DNA of 12,384 bases from JANYCD01 sp043738625 (GTDB taxonomy: Bacteria > Pseudomonadota > Gammaproteobacteria > Burkholderiales > Rhodocyclaceae). The stretch covers positions 1 through 12,384 of the forward strand of contig JAYUFR010000200.1 in the NCBI GenBank assembly GCA_043738625.1, read 5' to 3'. The notes under the pieces are model-generated. The model saw only the letters and a program-made list of their open reading frames with translations, had not been told where the DNA came from and did no database searches. This document shows positions 7,368-12,384 of this stretch, one piece after another. Every line of letters begins with the position of its first letter. Within the stretch, counting starts at the first letter, position 1. The position numbers and the translations under genes are program-made.

Positions 7368-7673
7368 CTAAAAGGTGATGCCCGGTCCCTTGAATGGCGT
7401 TACGACACCGATAAGTATGAAAACACTCGTTGCTGCCCAGCGTAACGCCTTGAGTGGCAGCTTCCTCGCCAGTTTCTCGCCAATGATGACCGCCGGGACA
7501 TCGGCCAGCATCATGCCAAGGGTCGGATGATTGGCGACGGTCGCGACGAATATACCGGCGCTGATGGGCAGCGGTTTGCGCAGCCGCGCGGCGAGTACAA
7601 AAGCAAGCAGTGGGGTCTTGTCACCGATCTCCGCAAGGGCGACCAGCAGCAAAGAGGTCAGGAAAGCATCCAT
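7368..7673 (-). CDS. TMEM165/GDT1 (UPF0016) family membrane protein, half length by internal deletion
   Basis: Full-length relatives are cation (Mn2+/Ca2+) transporters of about 190 residues built from two homologous three-helix halves, each with an E-x-G-D-[KR]-[TS] motif. This protein has only 101 residues. It starts like the first half (MDAFLTSLLLVALAEIGDKT, motif at 15-20, then the second helix up to VATVANH at 43-49). It then continues as the end of the second half (TLGMMLADVPAVIIGEKLARKLP, then a last helix about 80-95). The middle of the protein, including the second motif, is missing while the frame is kept. The residue after the motif is Pro (CCA) where Gln is usual, one base from CAA. 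It lies 27 bases after fur on the same strand and no strong ribosome binding site is seen. It is probably a decaying gene; a working single-repeat protein is possible. Confidence 0.75.
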   Translation of the reverse strand: MDAFLTSLLLVALAEIGDKTPLLAFVLAARLRKPLPISAGIFVATVANHPTLGMMLADVPAVIIGEKLARKLPLKALRWAATSVFILIGVVTPFKGPGITF

Positions 7674-7700
7674 TGTTCTGCCACTGACGGGTGGTGCGGG

Positions 7701-8138
7701 TCAGTGATCGGCGCTTTTCTTGTTCGGGCAGTGGGGCCGAATGCAGTTGGCGTAAAGGTGAAGCGCGTGTTCGGTGATAACGAAGCCACGATCTTCCGCC
7801 ACTTTGGTTTGTCGTTTTTCGATTTCGGGATCGTAAAATTCTTCGACCTTGCCACATTGCATGCACACCAGATGATCGTGGTGCTTGCCTTCGTTGAGTT
7901 CAAATACGGCCTTGCCCGGTTCGAAGAAGTGCTTTTGCACCAGCCCCGCCTGTTCGAATTGGGTCAATACCCGATAGACCGTCGCCAGACCGATGTCCAT
8001 GTTTTCCGCGATCAGGTGTTTGTACACTTCTTCGGCGGTCATGTGGCGCATGCCACTCTTCTGAAAAAGCTCCAGAATCTGCAGGCGCGGGAATGTCACC
8101 TTGAGGCCGATGTTCTTCAGATCTTGAGAGTTGGACAT
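7701..8138 (-). CDS. fur: Ferric uptake regulator Fur
   Basis: Iron-responsive dimeric repressor of iron uptake genes, acting in the cytosol on Fur boxes when loaded with Fe2+. The 145 residues have the usual layout. The N-terminal winged helix (about 1-82) contains GLKVTFPRLQILELF (11-25), the HMTAEEVYKHL helix (32-42) and LATVYRVLTQFEQAGLV (51-67). The C-terminal metal-binding/dimer domain carries HHDH (86-89), the structural zinc pair Cys92/Cys95 (CMQC) and a second pair Cys132/Cys137. This is Fur rather than Zur or PerR by overall wording (GKHHDHLVCMQCGKVEEF). It is divergent from bamE, an arrangement well known in proteobacteria, and followed 27 bases later by the damaged GDT1-like gene. 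No strong ribosome binding site precedes the ATG at 8136-8138. Confidence 0.97.
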   Translation of the reverse strand: MSNSQDLKNIGLKVTFPRLQILELFQKSGMRHMTAEEVYKHLIAENMDIGLATVYRVLTQFEQAGLVQKHFFEPGKAVFELNEGKHHDHLVCMQCGKVEEFYDPEIEKRQTKVAEDRGFVITEHALHLYANCIRPHCPNKKSADH

Positions 8139-8233
8139 GAGGGTGGCTGTTTATTAGTCCGGGAGCGAGCCTGCCTATGATATAGTTTTCCGCGCTTTAC
8201 AGAACATCTTCCATCACCTTGCGTCGGGCCACC
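8139..8233. promoter_or_regulatory. Divergent fur / bamE promoter region
   Basis: These 95 bases separate the two start codons. The palindrome CTAT-GAT-ATAG (8175-8185) contains TATGAT and overlaps TATAGT, both plausible -10 hexamers toward bamE, about 45 bases before its ATG. TAATAA on the minus strand (about 8151-8156) could serve fur. No -35 of good quality and no recognisable 19-bp Fur box is seen, so autoregulation is not shown by the sequence. Confidence 0.35.
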
Positions 8234-8722
8234 ATGAGGCGAATTTTTCCAGTCCTGCTGATTTTTCTTGCCGCCTGCTCCAGTATCAAGCACGCCACCG
8301 ATGCCAAACTGACCGATTACATTACGCCTTATCGCATTGACGTGCGCCAGGGTAATTTCGTCACTCAGGACATGGTCGCCCAGTTGAAACCGGGGCTTAC
8401 CAAGGATCAAGTGCGTTTCATTCTGGGTACGCCGCTGGTGTCCGATCCGTTTCACGCCGAGCGCTGGGACTATGTGTATCGTTTCCAGAGTGGTCATGAA
8501 AAGGTACAGCAGCGCCAGTTGATCGTATTCTTCGACGAGGGAAAACTGGTCAAGGTCGGTGGTAATGTGGTGGCCAACAATACCGCGAGGACAGGGGTCG
8601 TCAAGTCCGAAGCCGCAGTGTCTGAGGCTCGTGTATTGGACATCGCGCCGGATCCGAACGGCCCGAGAACCGAGCCTGATCCACCAAAGCCGGATACCAG
8701 CAACAAGCCCCCGGCGAAGTAG
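8234..8722 (+). CDS. bamE: Outer membrane assembly lipoprotein BamE (SmpA/OmlA)
   Basis: Lipoprotein subunit of the BAM complex, which folds beta-barrel proteins into the outer membrane. The 162-residue precursor begins MRRIFPVLLIFLAACSS, a lipoprotein signal peptide with lipobox LAAC and lipidated Cys15. Ser at +2 fits outer-membrane sorting. The SmpA/OmlA domain covers about residues 30-105, with GNFVTQDMVAQLKPGLTKDQVRFILGTP and the WDYVYRF segment. A Pro/Asp-rich, probably disordered tail of some 40 residues follows, making it longer than the 113-residue E. coli protein. I chose the ATG at 8234, where the signal peptide starts properly, over a TTG five codons earlier. It is divergent from fur and 16 bases upstream of dapB. 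Confidence 0.95.
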   Translation: MRRIFPVLLIFLAACSSIKHATDAKLTDYITPYRIDVRQGNFVTQDMVAQLKPGLTKDQVRFILGTPLVSDPFHAERWDYVYRFQSGHEKVQQRQLIVFFDEGKLVKVGGNVVANNTARTGVVKSEAAVSEARVLDIAPDPNGPRTEPDPPKPDTSNKPPAK

Positions 8723-8738
8723 TTTCCGTGAGCATTTC

Positions 8739-9545
8739 ATGAGCAAGATACGCTTTGCCATTGCCGGGTGTGCCGGTCGCATGGGCCGTACACTGATCGA
8801 AGCGGTGCTGCAAGCCGAGGATGCGGTGCTGGCGGCGGCGCTTGAGCACCCATCCAGTCCTTTACTCGGCAAAGACGCCGGAGAACTGGTCGGAGCCCAC
8901 TGTGGCGTGCCCATTGTCAGCGATGTGGATACCGCACTCGCAGCAGCTGACTGCCTGATTGACTTCACCCGGCCCGAGGGAACACTGGCCCATCTGGCTG
9001 GCTGCCGTCGACATGGTGTCCACGCCGTGATCGGGACCACCGGTTTCTTGAGCGAGCAAAAAATAACGATTCAGGATGCTGCACGCGATATTCCCATTGT
9101 GTTCGCACCCAACATGGCGGTAGGGGTGAACACTGTGTTCAAGTTGCTCGAAACAGCGGCGCGCATCCTTGATAAGGGTTATGACGTCGAAATCATCGAA
9201 GCACACCATCGACATAAAGTGGACGCACCTTCCGGCACGGCCTTGCGCATGGGTGAGGTCGTAGCCGCAGCACTGGGGCTTGATCTCGCGGATTGCGCCG
9301 TCTATGGCCGCGAAGGGCATACCGGCGAACGCCCGAACACCCAGATCGGTTTTGCCACCGTACGCGGCGGCGACATCGTCGGCGATCACACCGTGTTGTT
9401 CGCCGGAACCGGCGAACGGATCGAAATTACCCACAAGGCTGCCAGTCGCATGCCCTATGCACAAGGCGCGCTGCGCGCGGCACGCTTCATGCGCGACAAG
9501 AAAAACGGCCTGTTCGATATGCAGGACGTGCTGGGACTGCGCTAG
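8739..9545 (+). CDS. dapB: 4-hydroxy-tetrahydrodipicolinate reductase
   Basis: NAD(P)H-dependent reductase of the diaminopimelate/lysine pathway, supplying both lysine and the peptidoglycan cross-linking residue. The 268 residues match the family. The N-terminal Rossmann loop is GCAGRMG (10-16) and IDFTRPEGTL (74-83) follows, with IGTTG (98-102). The substrate-binding signature EAHHRHKVDAPSGTAL (154-169) contains the general-base His156 and Lys160. The C-terminal end is LFDMQDVLGL. The reading frame is open upstream, but the ATG at 8739 gives the conserved N-terminus and lies 16 bases after bamE, so the two genes are probably cotranscribed. Only a weak GTGAG serves as ribosome binding site. 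Confidence 0.97.
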   Translation: MSKIRFAIAGCAGRMGRTLIEAVLQAEDAVLAAALEHPSSPLLGKDAGELVGAHCGVPIVSDVDTALAAADCLIDFTRPEGTLAHLAGCRRHGVHAVIGTTGFLSEQKITIQDAARDIPIVFAPNMAVGVNTVFKLLETAARILDKGYDVEIIEAHHRHKVDAPSGTALRMGEVVAAALGLDLADCAVYGREGHTGERPNTQIGFATVRGGDIVGDHTVLFAGTGERIEITHKAASRMPYAQGALRAARFMRDKKNGLFDMQDVLGLR

Positions 9546-9592
9546 CAGACTGCCAAGCAAGCATGGGTGGAGGGAACTCTGCGCAGCGGAAG

Positions 9593-9661
9593 TTAAGTGG
9601 CGCAGCCACCGCAGGTACATTGCAGTTTGAGCTTGAGTTCCGATTCTTGAACGGTTCTCAT
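9593..9661 (-). CDS. Possible 22-residue Cys-rich peptide (doubtful)
   Basis: A short minus-strand ORF upstream of carA, with ATG at 9659-9661 and stop TAA at 9593-9595. The peptide ends LQCTCGGCAT, with three cysteines in a C-x-C-x-x-C pattern that could bind metal. AGG lies 4 bases before the ATG, which is weak as a ribosome binding site, and no promoter is apparent. It is antisense to the dapB-carA spacer. I recognise no family and it may well be chance. Confidence 0.15.
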   Translation of the reverse strand: MRTVQESELKLKLQCTCGGCAT

Positions 9662-9690
9662 TGCCTGCCAAGCCTTCCGCAGGATACAAT
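9661..9690 (+). promoter_or_regulatory. Probable sigma-70 promoter of carAB
   Basis: TTGCCT (9661-9666, 4 of 6 to TTGACA) and TACAAT (9685-9690, 5 of 6 to TATAAT) are separated by 18 bases. Transcription would start near 9697, about 70 bases before the carA start codon. This is the only well-spaced pair I see upstream of carA. Confidence 0.6.
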
Positions 9691-9768
9691 CCAAAGGTTT
9701 GCCGGGATGGGCTGATGTTCGATTGATTCCCTCTCCGGTTCCCCCTACGCCGCCATCAGGAGCCCAAC

Positions 9769-10899
9769 GTGCCTCAGTTCCCGCCCGCCCTTCTTGCACT
9801 GGCCGACGGGACGGTGTTTTGGGGTAAAGGCATCGGCGCGACCGGCAGCAGTGTCGGCGAAGTGGTGTTCAACACTTCAATGTCGGGCTATCAGGAAATT
9901 CTCAGCGATCCTTCCTACTGTCGGCAGATCGTCACTTTGACCTATCCGCACATTGGCAACACCGGCACCAATGCTGAAGATAGCGAGTCTTCTGAAGTTT
10001 TTGCCTCAGGTCTGGTCATCCGCAATTTGCCTTTGCTGGCCTCCAGCTTTCGCAGTGAGCAAAACCTCGATGCCTGGCTGAGTGCCAAGAATGTTGCCGC
10101 CATCGCTGATATCGACACCCGCAAACTGACCCGCATGCTCCGCCAAAAGGGTGCCCAGGCCGGTTGCATTGTGACGGGTGACAATCCCGATCCCGACCGC
10201 GCGATTGCCGCGGCGCGTGGCTTTCCCGGCCTGTCCGGAATGGATCTCGCCAAGGTGGTCAGCGCGGTAAAGCCTTATCCATGGGCCGAAGGCGAGTGGC
10301 AACTCGGTCAAGGATATCGTGCGCAGGAGAATGCCCGCTTCAGCGTCGTCGCCTACGATTTCGGCATCAAGCGCAACATCCTGCGCATGCTGGCCAGTCG
10401 CGGTTGCAATCTCCACGTCGTGCCGGCGCAGACGTCGGCGCAGGAAGTGCTGGCGCTCAAGCCGGACGGCATCTTCCTGTCCAACGGCCCCGGCGATCCC
10501 GAACCCTGCGACTACGCCATCGCCGCTATTCGCGAATTTCTTGCCCGTTCGATCCCGCTGTTCGGCATTTGCCTCGGCCATCAATTGCTGGGCCTGGCGT
10601 CCGGCGGCAAGACTTCGAAGATGAAGTTCGGTCATCACGGCGCCAATCATCCGGTGCAGGATCTCGACTCCGGTCGGGTGATGATCACCAGCCAGAACCA
10701 CGGCTTCCAGGTCGACGAAACCACGCTGCCGGGCCACGTGCGCGTGACCCATCGCTCCTTGTTCGATGGCACGGTGCAGGGCCTCGCGCTGGCTGATGGT
10801 CCCGCGTTCAGCTTCCAGGGCCATCCGGAAGCCAGCCCCGGTCCGCATGACGTCAGTTATCTGTTCGACCGATTTATCGGCTTGATGGAAAAAGCATAA
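9769..10899 (+). CDS. carA: Carbamoyl-phosphate synthase small subunit (glutaminase)
   Basis: Hydrolyses glutamine and channels ammonia to CarB for carbamoyl phosphate, the shared precursor of arginine and pyrimidines. The 376 residues comprise the N-terminal CPSase domain (about 5-150, with GEVVFNTSMSGYQEILSDPSY at 30-50 and IADIDTRKLTRMLR at 112-125). The C-terminal class I glutamine amidotransferase domain has DFGIKRNILR (197-206), the oxyanion loop SNGPGDP (238-244), nucleophile Cys268 in FGICLGHQ, and His352/Glu354 in FQGHPEASPGPHD. The start is GTG at 9769, with a clear AGGAG ribosome binding site (9758-9762) seven bases upstream. carB follows after 2 bases. GC rises from about 50-57% in sampled 60-base lines of the first third to near 70% in the amidotransferase part. 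Confidence 0.98.
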   Translation: MPQFPPALLALADGTVFWGKGIGATGSSVGEVVFNTSMSGYQEILSDPSYCRQIVTLTYPHIGNTGTNAEDSESSEVFASGLVIRNLPLLASSFRSEQNLDAWLSAKNVAAIADIDTRKLTRMLRQKGAQAGCIVTGDNPDPDRAIAAARGFPGLSGMDLAKVVSAVKPYPWAEGEWQLGQGYRAQENARFSVVAYDFGIKRNILRMLASRGCNLHVVPAQTSAQEVLALKPDGIFLSNGPGDPEPCDYAIAAIREFLARSIPLFGICLGHQLLGLASGGKTSKMKFGHHGANHPVQDLDSGRVMITSQNHGFQVDETTLPGHVRVTHRSLFDGTVQGLALADGPAFSFQGHPEASPGPHDVSYLFDRFIGLMEKA

Positions 10900-10901
10900 C
10901 G

Positions 10902-12384
<1,483 letters not shown>

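Larger units (their letters stand above)
9546..9768 (+). other. dapB-carA intergenic region with carA leader
   Basis: A 223-base stretch. After dapB a small perfect hairpin GTGGC-GCA-GCCAC (9597-9609) is present without a T-run, so termination is uncertain. The second half holds the carA promoter and a leader of about 70 bases. Within the leader, two minimal overlapping reading frames (ATG GGC TGA at 9707 and ATG TTC GAT TGA at 9715) precede carA. CTGATG (9712-9717) can pair with CATCAG (9754-9759), which touches the carA ribosome binding site. A Cys-rich 22-codon ORF lies on the opposite strand. Confidence 0.5.

Noticed and set aside
8139..8233. Fur box in the fur/bamE spacer
   Set aside because: The CTAT-GAT-ATAG palindrome is shorter and different from the 19-bp Fur consensus; it is better explained as overlapping -10 elements.
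8117..9040. 307-codon minus-strand ORF across bamE and dapB
   Set aside because: Antisense shadow of two well-supported genes; Arg/Ser-rich with no domain features.
9597..9609. GTGGC-GCA-GCCAC hairpin as dapB terminator
   Set aside because: The stem is perfect but short, and no T-run follows.

Overview
This window looks like a chromosomal core region of a betaproteobacterium. The evidence is moderately high GC, the gene order nadK / hrcA-hemH-grpE-dnaK on one side and fur / bamE-dapB-carA-carB on the other, and CarB wording close to Burkholderiales/Nitrosomonadales-type proteins. The genus cannot be fixed by eye. All family names come from reading motifs in the translations, not from a database search.

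Layout. Positions 1-3645 (minus strand) are a heat-shock block transcribed right to left: hrcA (repressor), hemH (ferrochelatase, coupled to hrcA by a TGATG overlap), grpE, and the N-terminal 240 codons of dnaK, which runs off the left edge. A very good sigma-32-type promoter lies just upstream of grpE, and a short array of degenerate 7-bp repeats lies just upstream of the dnaK ribosome binding site. Positions 3731-6509 (plus) hold nadK (NAD kinase), divergent from hrcA, then recN (DNA repair SMC-like ATPase).

Positions 6510-7700 are the accessory part: a lone family-2 glycosyltransferase with visibly lower GC, a possible 25-codon peptide gene divergent from it, and a half-length TMEM165/GDT1 family membrane protein that appears to have lost its middle. 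Positions 7701-9545 hold fur (minus) divergent from bamE (outer-membrane assembly lipoprotein) and dapB (lysine/peptidoglycan precursor synthesis). Positions 9769-12384 hold carA and the first 494 codons of carB, which make carbamoyl phosphate for arginine and pyrimidines. CarB carries an unusual Gly/Ala/Thr/Asn repeat insertion.

I see no CRISPR array, transposase, integrase, tRNA or rRNA, and no clearly new multi-gene system. The most unusual items are the collapsed GDT1 gene, the CarB repeat insertion, the peptide ORF beside the glycosyltransferase, and the repeats before dnaK.
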